NCBI GenBank assembly: GCA_947568835.1
Contig: OX387606.1
Span: 21,739,225 to 21,803,224, forward strand
Direction of reading: 5' to 3'
DNA length: 64,000 bases
Source: Protonemura montana
Taxonomy: Eukaryota; Arthropoda; Insecta; Plecoptera; Nemouridae
Positions 22,048-33,800 of this stretch are shown one piece after another. The first letter of the stretch is position 1, and each line of letters starts with the position of its first letter. The translations under genes and the position numbers were made by a program. Under the pieces are notes generated by a model that saw nothing but the letters and a program-made list of their open reading frames with translations, was not told where the DNA came from and ran no database searches.

Positions 22048-25000
22048 TCAAAGCGAACGCTCGCAGATGGCCTTGAGCCGGGTAGAGCTTCCATGCGCGC
22101 GCAGTCCGCGCAGTCCGTGCAGCGCAGCGTACGGTCGGGTGCGCAGTTCGGCTGCGCGTGGCACCGTGTCGTCCCAGCGCACGAAGCCAGCGCTTTCCAG
22201 AGAATCTCCTGAACAGAATCGGAGCAAGGTGAGTCACACAAAGCATGCGCAGGGGATGGGACTTAGAACCGTTTAAATCAAGTCATATGTAGTTTATCAA
22301 TATATCGGACAAAAGGATCAGTTGCTGATGCAGGAATAAATCTGTTTTGAATTCAGGTTTGAACATGGTAAGATATTTTGTTCAAGTTCTTCGGGAACGT
22401 AGCTCCAAAGCCCGCTCCAAATACGGATGCCTCTGCTTGATGTCCTTGTTGACTCTATACTTGGGCAGATATAGTTTCTGGGCGTGGTCGTTGCTTCCGA
22501 TGACTGAAGGTTTAGCTTGAAGGTGAGCCATTCGCCATTGGACAGCTCTTCGGAAGGACAAGACCAGGGTGAGGGTGTCCTGTGTGCCGTTAGACAGCAG
22601 ACTGCGTGCAGGTACTGGGTTCATATCCTAAGCTTGGTTATTTAGGTCAGTTTTCATTTTAAAATGCCGACGAAAAAATAATCAGTGATTAAAATTAGAA
22701 GTGGAGACCGTATGGGATGAAGCAGGAATAACAGGATAATAGGGCTGCAGGTACCACTGCGATCTTCAAAGTGGAAGAGACAGCAATGGCAAGCAACTTA
22801 CAGGCGAAGTTGTTCTGAGACCACGCCTCGAGACAATGTGCGAGCTTAAATGAAGCAATACCTGTCAAAATATCTGTAAAGTGTTCAGCAATTGTAATTG
22901 GAAAGTTACACATAAAATGTCATTCAATCAATACAATGGCGGTGTACTTGACGGTTGTTTATTGCACTTTTGGTCCATGAAGTACAAAAATACCTTGGTC
23001 AACGTTTCGTTGGCGTTGGCGTTGGCGCCGACATCTTCAGGACCGACCGAGGTCCTTTTTCAGGACAATAGTCCATCACAGCAGAGCACAACCTTCGAAT
23101 GCACCAGCATCTGATCGCTCATCTTAACCACTAGCCCATTTTAATCAATACAATCAAGACATGCAACAGTCAAATCATAGGCTTCTTTGACTCTTACCGT
23201 GAACCGTGGTGAAGCCCGCGTTCTCGTGATAGAGCGCATGTGCCCCGACCCAGATCGCCTCCTCGCCCGGAAACGCCCGAATCAGCGTTCGGACCTCGTC
23301 ATCGCTGTTGAGTACGACCAGATTGGCGTGGTCTGCACGGCAGGTTGCCCATGCATCTACCCAGGAGGCGGGGGACGCCAGGAGGCGGTAGCGTCCATGT
23401 GGCGCCAGGCGCAGGTAGTCCCTCCTGCCAGACAGGTACCAGTTGGGACAATAACAACCAACAGCTTAACGTTCCTTACGAAGGACGATACAATGCGAAC
23501 AACAGGATTCCTTCACAAAGCCATGCTGTCGAGAGGTTAATAAGCAAGGCGAATGAAGTTGTTGTACTAACTTTATGATGGTTTACTCCGAGAGATAGTA
23601 CTAACTTTCATCCCTCTAACCTCTGTCCCGAACTGAACTGGTCATGTATATGATGGTCACCCATCCTGTACCTGACCCAGCGCAGTGTTGCTTAACTTTC
23701 ATCCCTCCAACCTCTCTCCCGAACATAACTAGTCATGTGTAAGATGGTCACCCATCCAAAAATTGACTCAGCGCAGCCTTGCTTAACTTTGGTGACCTGG
23801 TGGCGTTGGCTGCTAGTGTTGCTACCTACCACTGGCGGCGCTGACAAAGCGAATTGAGCGGCTGACGACACTCGACGTCCACTAGACCGGAAGTCGTCAT
23901 GGCGACGCAGTTCCTTGACATGCCGCCGTGCGGCGCCCCGCGTGCCCAGTGGCGGCCCACGGCCTCCCCGATCTGCTCGCCTGGCATCGTCAAACAAACG
24001 AGGTGAGTCGACGGGGGGAGATGGTTCTTGGCATCAAGAATGTCATGACAAGAAACAAATAGGTGGCCGAACGGAGACTCGAACTCCGACCTCCACCTGT
24101 CACAGGTGTTGCTCTGACCCATAGTGATAGGTACTTGGAAATGTCAGTTGATAAGAATGACGGATCCCCAAGGAGTAGAACCAAGAGGCTGTGAATACTC
24201 ACAGTCACTCTGATTCTAGTGACGCTATGCTACGTCACAGCCATTCAATCTCCAGTAACTACAATTCAACGTTGGATGCGTTATATGCTATGAAATCTGA
24301 TTTAAATTGTAAACGCTTGCAATGGGCAAAGTATTTCATGACGAGGAACAATGATAACCTCTCAAAAGTGTTTGAAAGACGTTGAGTACCATGCAAGGTG
24401 ACGTATCGCCCCTCAAGGAACTTGTCGTGGATGCCCACGTGGATGGCCGTCACGTTGAAGGTTAGCATCAGTCTTTGAACGACGTCCACCTCAGCGTCGG
24501 AGGTTGGCACCAACAGTTGGCTGTCACTCTGGGAACAATGCTGGGGTGGGGGTGCACCCCCCTTCTGCTCAGAACATGTCAAAAGTAACGTACTCTGCGC
24601 TTACGGCATCAATTCATTTAAAACTGCAGCTCAATTCTCGTTAGCTAGGTTTTTTTTCAGGAAGACAAGAAACCCACAAACTGGTAATTCTTAACTAGAT
24701 CGAAGATATTCGATCACTTCTAAAAAGATCTAACATTATCGCTGTGACTCTGACTAAACCTGTAAACCAAATAGCAGGACGTTTAACATTAGCGCTGTGA
24801 CTCTGACTAAACCTGTAAACCAAATAGCAGGACGTTTAACATTAGCGCTGTGACTCTGACTAAGCCTGTAAACCCAATGGCAGGAAATTTAACATTATCG
24901 CTGTGACTCTGACTAAACCTGTAAACCCAATGACAGGACGTTTAACATTAGCGCTGTGACTCTGACTAAGCCTGTAAACCCAATGGCAGGACGTTTAACA

Positions 25001-25263
25001 TTAGCGCTGTGACTCTGACTAAACCTGTAAACCCAATGGCAGGACGTTTCATATTAGCGCTGTGACTCTGACTAAACCTGTGAACCCAATGGCAGGTCGC
25101 CGTCCTATCTAGTTCACGTGTTACTCACCAACACAGCAGCGTCCCAGTCGACGGGCACCGGATTAAACACGTACTGACTCATCAGGAAGATGGCCGACAA
25201 GGCACGCAACATATCGCCGTCAGTGTCGGCGAGCGACTGCAAGGTCCAACCCTGGGACGGCGC
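22048..25263 (-). CDS. Secreted-type lectin with two C-type lectin domains, 3' part
   Basis: Exons on the minus strand: 25263-25129, 24528-24390, 23980-23830, 23424-23198, 22208-22048 (stop). All junctions are GT-AG and in phase. Domain 1 is built from DWDAAVL, SDSQLLVPTSDAEVDVV, AIHVGIHDKFLEGRYVTLHG and NCVAMTTSGLVDVEC with a final SLCQRR. Domain 2 has ASWVDAWATCRADHANLVVL, IWVGAHALYHENAG and ends KAICERSL. The arrangement resembles arthropod dual-domain lectins (immulectin type), which act in innate recognition. No EPN or QPD sugar-binding triplet and no WND are present, so classical calcium-dependent binding looks unlikely. Domain 2 lacks the inner cysteine pair. The N-terminus and signal peptide are upstream and were not found. 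Alternative: a non-sugar-binding adhesion protein. Confidence 0.82.
22382..22640 (-). other. Open segment in lectin intron, possible retroelement remnant
   Basis: A minus-strand frame of about 80 codons ends near VNKDIKQRHPYLERALELR and a stop. The closing motif is loosely like the C-termini of non-LTR ORF2 proteins, but no catalytic motif is visible. It lies inside the last lectin intron. Confidence 0.25.
22975..23070 (-). other. Hammerhead-like hairpin, copy B
   Basis: On the minus strand CTGAAGATGTCGGCGCC is followed by AACGCCAACGCCAACGAAACG. Long complementary flanks (GGTCCT and AGGACC types) surround it. See the copy at 35180-35290 for the better-preserved form. Confidence 0.5.
23440..23806 (-). 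mobile_element. 5S-headed SINE, rearranged copy
   Basis: In reverse orientation: body (CATGCTGTCGAGAGG), then two partial heads in tandem (CACCCATCCTGTACCTGACC and CACCCATCCAAAAATTGAC), each with the TTGCTTAACTT box A complement. It lies in the intron between lectin domains 1 and 2. Confidence 0.8.
24040..24375 (-). mobile_element. tRNA-bearing element, copy 5
   Basis: The tRNA-like core at about 24062-24122 (GGAGACTCGAACTCCGACC on the plus strand) is followed by CTGTGAATACTCACAGTCAC and a terminal repeat with TTGTAAACGCTTGCAATGG. It lies in a lectin intron. Confidence 0.75.
24729..25100 (+). repeat. 53-bp satellite, second array
   Basis: About seven units of GGACGTTTAACATTAGCGC with TGTGACTCTGACTAA. 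Same family as 19434-20325 and in the same orientation. It ends about 30 bases from a lectin exon donor. Confidence 0.92.
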
Positions 25264-27111
25264 CTGGTACGAGATAAAATCTGTGCCAGGTCATAGGTTA
25301 TGTCGGCCGCTGACCCACTGACCATTATCACGCTATTTAGCACGACAAAGGGGCAAAGTCCACGATACGCTGTAAAATCTCTCTGGGTCCTTTTCACTTT
25401 GCCATCTGACTTTGCCATGGTACGCGGATTTCCCTCGGGGATGGCCACGGTGAGCCTCAAACGGGCACGGGGTGGCACGCCGATTTTGGTACGTGAGTTG
25501 GCAACACAGCTTAGATGGTCGAGTCGAGACGGGTTGAAATGTTGACACCTGACGAGATGGACCTAAATCGAACAAATACCCGTTTGAAATGAAATCTTAT
25601 TTTATTATTATTATTATTATAATTATTTATAATGTTTTATTTATAGTGATCATAATAATAAAATACTCTTTTAGAATTCTATTATTATCAATACTTGCAA
25701 AATGCTCCGTTTTGTGCATCAATTTTTAAGACGGTTATAGTGTTGATAATAATAAAATACCCCGCGCATTGCAAGCGTTTGCAATTTAAATAAGATTTCA
25801 TCCTAATACCCTTTTAGAAGTTTAAACCCAATACACCTCCGACTTTGGGACATGCTATGCCCTGTGGATCTATTTTTATCAGAACGGCAAATGTAATTGT
25901 ACCATCTCATTACGCCAATTACCTTGATAATTGCTCCAATTGCCAGTTAATTGATCTAAAGTTATTGTCTCACGATTGACATGCAAAATGCATTGGTTGT
26001 ATTGTTGTTGCCAGGATCAAAGATCATACTCGACACCAAATAACTGGGTAATTAGCGTCGAAACAATGAAGCCCAGGTAAAAAAACACAAGGTCCATCGG
26101 GTCTGTGAGGATTTAACATCGAGGATCAGATCTCATCGCTCTGTTCACCATCGTCGCTCGAGTCGGGCTTCTTCTCAGTGGTAAGTTAATCAGCACCCAT
26201 GCCACCAAATCTTACTCCACACCTGAACCTCAACCAACATTTTAATATTGTCATTTTCGTGATTTTCCTTCCAACCTATTCTAGCAAAGTTGAGAGATGT
26301 TTCTTTTGCCAGCTTTTTTGACCGAACGGTTTGGTATGTTGGAAACACCGGTTCTCGTTAGATCACCGTAGTTAAGCAACACTGCGCTGAGTCAGGAATT
26401 GGATGGGTGACCATCATACATATGACCAGTTCTGTTCGGGAGAGAGGTTAGAGGGATGAAAGTTAGTACAGCAACTTCATTCACCTTGCTTATCAACCTC
26501 TCGGCAGCATGGATTTGTGGAGGAATCCTGCTGTTCGAGTTGTACCGTCCTTCGAAAGGGACGTTAAGCCGGTGGTCCCCTTGGTGCTCTTCGACAGGTG
26601 TAGGCTACGTGCCGGCACCGGGTTTCCCCTCCTCCCTTTTAGGCTAGGTTAGGTTTATAATCATCGTCATCATCATCCACTTATCCGACGCCATTAGACC
26701 GGTGCCGCATGGCTAGATGTCAAAACAGTCCGTCGCTAAACTCCACAAATAATAATTTTGCAAGCTGTTAGGTTAGGTAAGCTACATATCGTTACTCTTG
26801 ATTCATCGAAATTCGCAAATTTATTTTATCAGTCTTGTTTTCGATGCCAACAACAAATAATATAAAACAACTTCTAAATTAATTGGGTTCAACTAAATCC
26901 TTTTATTTGATAGAAACAGACAATCGACGCCCCCTGGCATAATACCTTACCGATGACCTCACGATGCAAACATTTCTGAGCCACTTTAACAGACTCAATA
27001 CGACTTTTAACTGAATGTTGCTAGAATACAGAGTTTCCGCCATTTCCACTGATGGTACTTGTCGTGACAATCCTGCATAAGCAAAGAGAAACTGCCTGGT
27101 TTCTGTCCGCA
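25264..27111. other. Intergenic / upstream lectin region
   Basis: Holds a reverse copy of the 120-bp repeat at about 25485-25585, a solo terminal repeat of the tRNA-bearing family at 25712-25805 (GCGCATTGCAAGCGTTTGCA) and a full SINE at 26321-26757. A minus-strand open segment near 26110-26170 (EKKPDSSDDGEQSDEI then stop) has no support as an exon. The missing 5' exons of the lectin should lie here or beyond, but I could not identify them. Confidence 0.45.
26321..26757 (+). mobile_element. Full-length 5S-headed SINE
   Basis: Head (GTTAGATCACCGTAGTTAAG, GGATGGGTGACCATCATAC), body (CTGTTCGGGAGAGAGGTTAG), pyrimidine segment (CCCCTCCTCCCTTTTAGGC) and tail (CGACGCCATTAGACCGGTGC, AATAAT) are all present. 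Confidence 0.9.
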
Positions 27112-27136
27112 GCCCCCCTCCTCTCCCCTTGATGAC

Positions 27137-30100
27137 ATGATGAATCGCATACCGCTGCGCTCTCTCCGCTGCGCAATGCTGCTCGCCCAGGTGACTGGTG
27201 TGATGGCCATCCTGCTGCTGGGCGCATGGCTGCTGCTGCCAACGACTGCACCGACGCCCTTGGTGGACCCCCTGCCCGTCCCACCGCAGCCCACTCCGCC
27301 CGCCACTGAGAAGGAATACAAACCACACATGAAGACCATTCTCTTCTGGAACCGGTGAGTTAATACCAATAGTAACAGGATCTCTGAAAGAGTACACAAG
27401 ATGAAAACTGATTGATTTGTTGCGTTTAGAGACGCACTATTTTGATGACTGGCACCGATAGGCTATGTGTGGGTATGGGGCACGTAGCCTACTCCTGTCG
27501 AAGAGCATGCCAAGAGGAACACCGGCTTACCGTCTCTTCCGAAGGATGGTACAATGTGAACAACACGATTCCTCCACAAATCCATGATGTCGAGAGGTTG
27601 ATAAGCAAGACCAGTAAAGTTGTTGTACTAACTTTCATCCCTCCAACCTCTCTCCCGAACAGAACTGGTCTGTGTATAATGGCACCAATCCAATACCTGA
27701 CCCAGCGCAGTGTTGCTCAACTTCGGTGCCCTCACGAGGTCCGGTGTTTCCAAAACGCAAAACTGTTCGGTGGTCACCCATCCAATCCTTGACCCAGCGC
27801 AGTGTTGGTCAACCTCGGTGATCAATGGTATTTTTTACCAGACCTGGCGTGTCATTCACTGTGCACCCTGGCAGGTACTTGAAGGCCAGTCACTTGGGGC
27901 AGCGCGTCGGGCACCACGGTTCCACTGACGCAGGGTGCCTTGAGACACGCTGCTTCACCGCCGACCATCGAGACGGGACCACTTTGCCCCTGGCCATCGA
28001 GGACTTCGACATGGTCGTCTTTCATGGAGCTCATCTCGGTATGTCCCCTAGGCACTCGTTTAGTCCCATGGTAGGTCCCCAAAATCATCGACAGTTCTAA
28101 GGTGTTCTAGCAACGAGTCCACACATGCGTTAGATGCAATGTTATCCTCTGAAACATGACAGCTGTCAGAATTGATTGATTTGGCTGCGTTGTCGAATGT
28201 ATCTTATACCGAGGATATGCATTGCAATTATATTTCTGGTTTAATCTGACGGGAGAGACGTTGAGCCAGTGGTCTTCTTGGTTCTATTCGACAGGAGTAG
28301 GCTACGTGCCGGCACCGGGTTTCACCTCCTCTCTTATAGGTTAGGTTACGTTCATTATCACCCACTCATTCACCGACGCCAATAGACCAGTGCCACATGA
28401 CCACTTGTCGAAACAGTGTATCGTTAAACACCACACATCTCTCAACGTATGTATGATGTCACGCTACTGTTTGCAGACTTGACTGCGGTGCCGGCCACCA
28501 GGAAGCAGCACCAGCGCTACGTGCTCTTGCTTCAAGAGAGTGCTGCCGTCTACCCGCAGCGGCTGCAACCTTGGGACGGCTTCTTCAACCTCACGGCGTC
28601 CTCGAGACTGGACTCCGACATCTTCATGCCCTACGGATGGGTGGCACCGATAGACAGTCCTCGCGACGCAGTCCCCGAGGTATGTGAGCACCCTCATCAA
28701 GTGCGGAGATTACTGCTATGGTTGTGAGTTTCCCAAAAAGTGTTATTTCCGGCGACAGGAAGTATTTTTTAGCCAAATCTTTACTTCAAATCGGAGTAGA
28801 TATAGAAATAAAGTGCAAATCACGAACGTCGTCGTTTGCAGAAGCGTCCAACTTGGCGTCCCCAGCCAATCGCGACGTCGCCCATTGATGGCGTCGGCGT
28901 CGTGCGATCGCAGCGCCGCCTCGCCGCGTGGCTGGCCTCGAACTGCTCCGACTCGCCGAAGGACTACGAGGACCTAGTGCTTGCGCTTGCGCAGTACGCG
29001 CCGGTCGACAGGCTCATGGAGTACGGACGGGATTGCGATCGGGACGAGTGCGATCCAGCACGCCTTGCAGAACACTACGACTTCTACCTGTCGCCCGACA
29101 ACTCGCTCTGTGAGTAACTGTCATGATGGTCACCCATCCAATACCTGACTCACCGCAGTGTTGCTTAACTTAGGTGATCTCACGAGGACCTGTGTTTCCA
29201 ACACGCCAAACCGTTCGGTGCAGTAGCTATACTACCCCCAGGGCAAATATAGCGACCGCCGCTGGGCCCAGCGGTTTGTTCCCAGATGGGTGATGCAAAC
29301 ATCTTCAGTTCATCTCCATCATCTCAACATTATGAGCCCATATTTGACAATCAGAGCTCATCTGAACCGGTTCATTACGATGATCTGTGGGGTTTATGGG
29401 ATCATGCTATTAATGGCAATGCTCTGCTTTCACTTGTTTGTCCAGGCTGCGACATCGTCACCGAGAAGCTGATTCTGGCGCTCAAGATGGACCTAGTGCC
29501 CGTCGTTCTGGGAGGTGCCGACTTCTCGCTGGTGGCGCCTCCCGGCTCCTACATAGACGCCGAGGATTTCGCCTCGCCCCGTCACCTTGCCGATCACCTG
29601 CTTGCACTGCAGGCCGACCGAAAGGTAGGCATAGGGAATATAGTCACGACACGATGGGCTTCTCTCGCACACCCTGTCATTGCTGTTGGTGGTTTTTCTA
29701 AGGAATCAAGTTGAGTCCACCCTAAGAGTGCCTTCAACATCCTTCCGACAGCAAGGATTTAAGGACCGGACGGTTTGGCGTGTTGGAAACACCGGTCCCC
29801 TGAGATTACCCAAGTTAAGCAACACTGTGCTGGGTCGGGTATTGGATGGGTGACCGTCATACACATGACCAGTTCTGTTCGGGAGAGAGTTTGGAGGGAT
29901 GAATGTTAATAAAGCAACTTCATTCATCTTGCTTGTCAACCTCTCGACAGCATAGAGTTGTGAAGGAATCCTGTTGTTCCCATTGTACAGTCCTTCGGAA
30001 GGGACGTTTTAAACCGGTGGTCCCCTTGATGCTCTTCGACAGGATTAGGCTACCACCCGGCACCGGGTTTCCCCTCCCCTCTTCTAGTCTGTGTTAGGTT

Positions 30101-30532
30101 ATTAACCACCTACTCATTTACCGACTCCATTGAACAAGTGCCACATGGTTTCTAACACGGCCACTTGCCCTCCAGGTGTACGAGCGACACTTCTGGTGGA
30201 AGAAGCACTATGAGGTGCGCACTGGCACCTCCCACGTCATGTGTCAGATGTGCTCTCTGCTGCACGACACGACGCATGCGCCGAGCGTGGTCCGCCATCT
30301 TGACACGTGGTTGCACGGAGACAAGTGCACATCGCCTGGCACGCACCTCGGCACGTGGATCGCACGTGCACGTCACGAGCTTGGCGTGGTCTTCAATCAC
30401 GCTGACCAACATCGGAAGACTGCGACACCGTCGGCCATCTTGGTGCTCGTGCTGGCGGCCATGTTGATCTATTTCGTCGTTATCCTTGTGGCCAAGTGGT
30501 TCTTGGCGAATCGGGAGCGATGGCGGAAGTGA
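27137..30532 (+). CDS. Alpha-1,3-fucosyltransferase (GT10), complete 6-exon model with extra C-terminal TM
   Basis: GT10 enzymes are Golgi type II proteins that transfer fucose from GDP-fucose to GlcNAc of N-glycans or Lewis-type glycans. Exons: 27137-27354, 27875-28038, 28477-28679, 28842-29109, 29446-29624, 30176-30532. Phases all match and the total is 463 codons including stop. The N-terminal anchor is about residues 14-34 (VTGVMAILLLGAWLLLP), then a Pro-rich stem and KTILFWNR. Hallmarks follow in order: DMVVFHGAHL, HQRYVLLLQESAAVYP, FFNLTASSRLDSDIFMPYG, WLASNCSDS, YDFYLSPDNSLC, and the donor-binding DIVTEKLILALKMDLVPVV with GGADFSLVAPPGSYIDAEDF. The CSLLH segment near residue 370 matches the family end. 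Beyond it is a second hydrophobic helix (about residues 430-452, AILVLVLAAMLIYFVVILVA) and a short basic tail, which is unusual. A probable 5' UTR acceptor lies at 27112. SINE pieces occupy introns 1, 2, 4 and 5. Confidence 0.92.
27480..27835 (-). mobile_element. 5S-headed SINE with duplicated head
   Basis: In reverse orientation: body (GATTCCTCCACAAATCCATG, CCCTCCAACCTCTCTCCCG) followed by two heads (CCAATACCTGACCCAGCGC and CCATCCAATCCTTGACCCAG). It fills most of fucosyltransferase intron 1. Confidence 0.83.
28247..28440 (+). mobile_element. SINE 3' half
   Basis: It begins at GGGAGAGACGTTGAGCCAGT and runs through CGACAGGAGTAGGCTACGTG to the tail CCGACGCCAATAGACCAGTG. No head is present. It lies in fucosyltransferase intron 2. 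Confidence 0.82.
29118..29225 (-). mobile_element. Solitary 5S-like SINE head
   Basis: The plus strand reads CACCCATCCAATACCTGACT, GCAGTGTTGCTTAACTTAGG and CCAACACGCCAAACCGTTCG. No body follows. It lies 9 bases after the donor of fucosyltransferase exon 4. Confidence 0.82.
29763..30150 (+). mobile_element. 5S-headed SINE, nearly full length
   Basis: Head (GAGATTACCCAAGTTAAGC, GTATTGGATGGGTGACCGTC), body, pyrimidine segment and a shortened tail (CCGACTCCATTGAACAAGTG). It ends about 25 bases before the last fucosyltransferase exon. Confidence 0.87.
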
Positions 30533-30834
30533 CGTTGTGGGGTTAGTTTCGTTCCTTGGCGATTTGTTAAATAATTGCCATGGCAACCTAAAGGTTTCCG
30601 CCGAATGCTATCATCACGCGTATCTGTAAAAGTGTTACGTAAATAGTCGCCGCGTCTCTAAAATGTAACAATATTTAATGACCTTTAGTTAGCATTCAAA
30701 ACGCATTTTAAATAGTTTTTCTTAAAACTAGTGCTAAGGATAAATCAAGTAGACATGAGTCTAAAAACCACCATAATGACCTATGATTTTCTAAACGTGT
30801 CTGGACTCCGTTTATGTTCCTGTTGTGTTCGTAC

Positions 30835-33800
30835 CCAGGAACGTGTCGTCGTCTTCTTTAGCGACGAACGCGACTTCCTTGCATCGTCTTAAGACCCACC
30901 GAGAGGCGAGGTAGCTCTTCAAACTAAGTCGGTCTGAATCCTCCACAAAGTCGAACTGCACGATGTCCTTTTTACGCTCGGCTGCAACGTGCAAAACATT
31001 TTTTATAAAAAAAAATGCGAACACATGTCAAAACTGCGAAATCTGATTGAAATTGGCGATGGGAAATGTATTATTATTATTAGGAACACTAATAAACTCT
31101 CAAAAATTGGTGCCGAAAAAAATAGTTATACTTTCTTTTGAGCAATTTGAGTAATTTGGACGAAATTTTGAGAGGTTACTAGCGTTGTTAATAGTAGCAT
31201 GCTACTAAGCCAATCGATTCATCGTTTATATATATTCCTATTCTCCTGTCTGATTGAATAAGGCGTGGTGGTCCTATGGTGATCGTGCCTGGTCCGTGTG
31301 CTGGAAGTACTGCGGTCAAATCCCGGTTAGGCAATTTTTGGCTATACCGAGTTATAGTCAGCTGGTCATCATGGTTTCAATGAGTCGACCACCACCGCTT
31401 TTGGGCTACATTTGAGTTATAATTGCAACGTCTTCGCCACCCACTGGTTCACCCTACTGAACAACCACATTGGCGTCTTGACAGAAAAGTCTTGGAGACC
31501 GTGGCATTAGACAGGCAATATTTAAATAAAACCTCATCCTCGAACGGATTCGAACCTGGTGATCGATGTTCAAGAAATTCCGTTCCATGGCTCAATCCAG
31601 TGACCCGTGAGGACAGTTGGAGTACGGCATGATGGGATAAAGAATGGCTTTGAAAACGTAAAACATGATAAATATCAAACATTTTTGGCGGGGCAACTAC
31701 TTGGACTACTACTTGGCAGTACGTCGAAGTGATTTTTTTTAGCGTGATAAGGTTGGCGGCACTCGTTGATCGTCCGACAGATTCACGTAACTTCCACTCG
31801 CCGTCAAGACAAACGCATTCAACCGGGTCTGATATGGACGATGAAACAAACTGGTTTAAAACGCGCGGTTGTTTTTTATTCGACCGCTTGGGTCATTAAG
31901 CGAGTAGGTACATGGCGGTTACCGACCAATCACTGATTTATCGACATTTTATTAATTACTACTCGATGTCTCAACAGAGTTCGCTGTCGACCTGCCGTAC
32001 AACAACAGATCTCGTTCAACTATTCTTGGATAAAGACCAGGCCCTGGGTGTCTCATGTTGGGGTACCGGAGTTTAAACGGCACTCAATGCCAGTCTTGCT
32101 CTGAAGGGTCGCATCTTTAATTTAGATCGTGACATGTTTGGTAGGCTAAGTGCGATCCAAGCCTCTGATGGTGCGGATAGCCAAGTTTAGCTCGTAGGCC
32201 GACTCGTTATCTGTTCTCCAACCCTGATTGAAGGCGCATGTGATGGTACTTGTGGGGTGTCGGTGGTATTTGTTGAAGTGCTTGAAGCTCGTGTATGTCT
32301 TGAGCGTGACGTGATGAGTGTATTGTTGATATATTTTTTGTTGATTTGTCTGAAATGTAACTTTGAGCTATCTGCTTCGAGCCCCTACCCTGTTATATTT
32401 TACTCAGCATAATCTTCCTGAGCATCCAGCAGAATAAAATTTCTGTACCAAAAATATATAATAAAATCATAACCTGGCCTGGATTCGAACCCGAACCGTC
32501 CAGCACACGGTCAAGTTGGTCTTACCACCCGGCCACGGACCCCTTCATGTCGCACAATTGTTTTGTGGTACATATAAAATATGAAACATAGTACTATCGA
32601 TGAAAAGATGCATCTGAAATGATTATTTGAAAAATTGTACAAGTCCAAATGGTAGTACCAATTTCAACCAACAGGTTGCGCTCGCATCAGTTTTTCCCTT
32701 AACACTAAGTCCCGATCCTTTATACTTGATGCTAGACTTAGGGGCCGCACACGGGGTTAGGTGGGGTTTGGGGTCGTGGGAACGTCCCGCGAAATTGCCG
32801 TGCGCGAGTGGCGCGAAGCGCCACGAGTGCTCGGCAATTTTGCTACTGTCTTAAACAAACGCCAAAAAAAAAAGAATCGGGATGGATGAGGACTTGGTCA
32901 TCCGGAATCGAAGTCCGGATTTTGAAGCCGACGAAGCACACGACAGCATTGCACGTGATTTATCTTCACTGGACGTTCGCATGGTGATTGTTGAAGATGA
33001 AGTGAACGGGAATCGAACACTGAACTCCCAGCATGCGAACTCGTTACTAAACCGCACGACCACGCAATCTCTTCTCACATGGGTGTTTTTTTTTTATATA
33101 TGAATTGCTGGGATTCAAGGTTAATGTTGGGCAAGAGGTGTAGGTACGAAGGTTTAATTCATGATTTGCTACCAGGTGTCTCTGTCCTCGTCAAGATCGT
33201 GCTTCTTTGAAGACCCAGCTTGTGGGTACGACCACGGCCTACATGCGTCCCATGCGTAGGACTTTCCAAGTCGACGGCGCAAGTCGACGACGCAAGTCGA
33301 CCAAAGGATTTGCTTTCACTATGCAAGGACTTTGCTTCAATCTTTGAGTTTTTACTTCAAGTGTTTACAATAAAAATACCCATCCCGCCTCAATAAGAGG
33401 GATTTGAACGCTGTACATCCTGGATATCAATCAAGCATTTAAACCGCTCGACCGTGGAGACATCCGTTATGATGCAGGGTTTTGCGGAACATTTAAAGTG
33501 CTTATCTTATTAATACCGATATAAAGATATCTCTAAGCCTAATTTCCAAAAACTTTATTTTACCGTGTAGTGAACGGGATTCAATACCAAGACCTCCTGC
33601 ATGCAGACCGCGTAGCGTCTACATGAGCTGATGTGGAGGAGGAGCTATTTGGAGACGGGCTTGTCTCAATGCGGACATATATAATGTCTGCGCCAGTTAT
33701 TTTGCATCTCACCTCCAGGTATTGGAAAAGTGCTTTTGAATTCATCCGACAGTAAAACGTACCGCCGGTGAGCGGACTCGAATATGGGGCGAAAGTATTC

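Noticed and set aside
26110-26170. Acidic C-terminal exon on the minus strand
   Set aside because: The upstream acceptor lacks a pyrimidine tract and no connecting exon was found.
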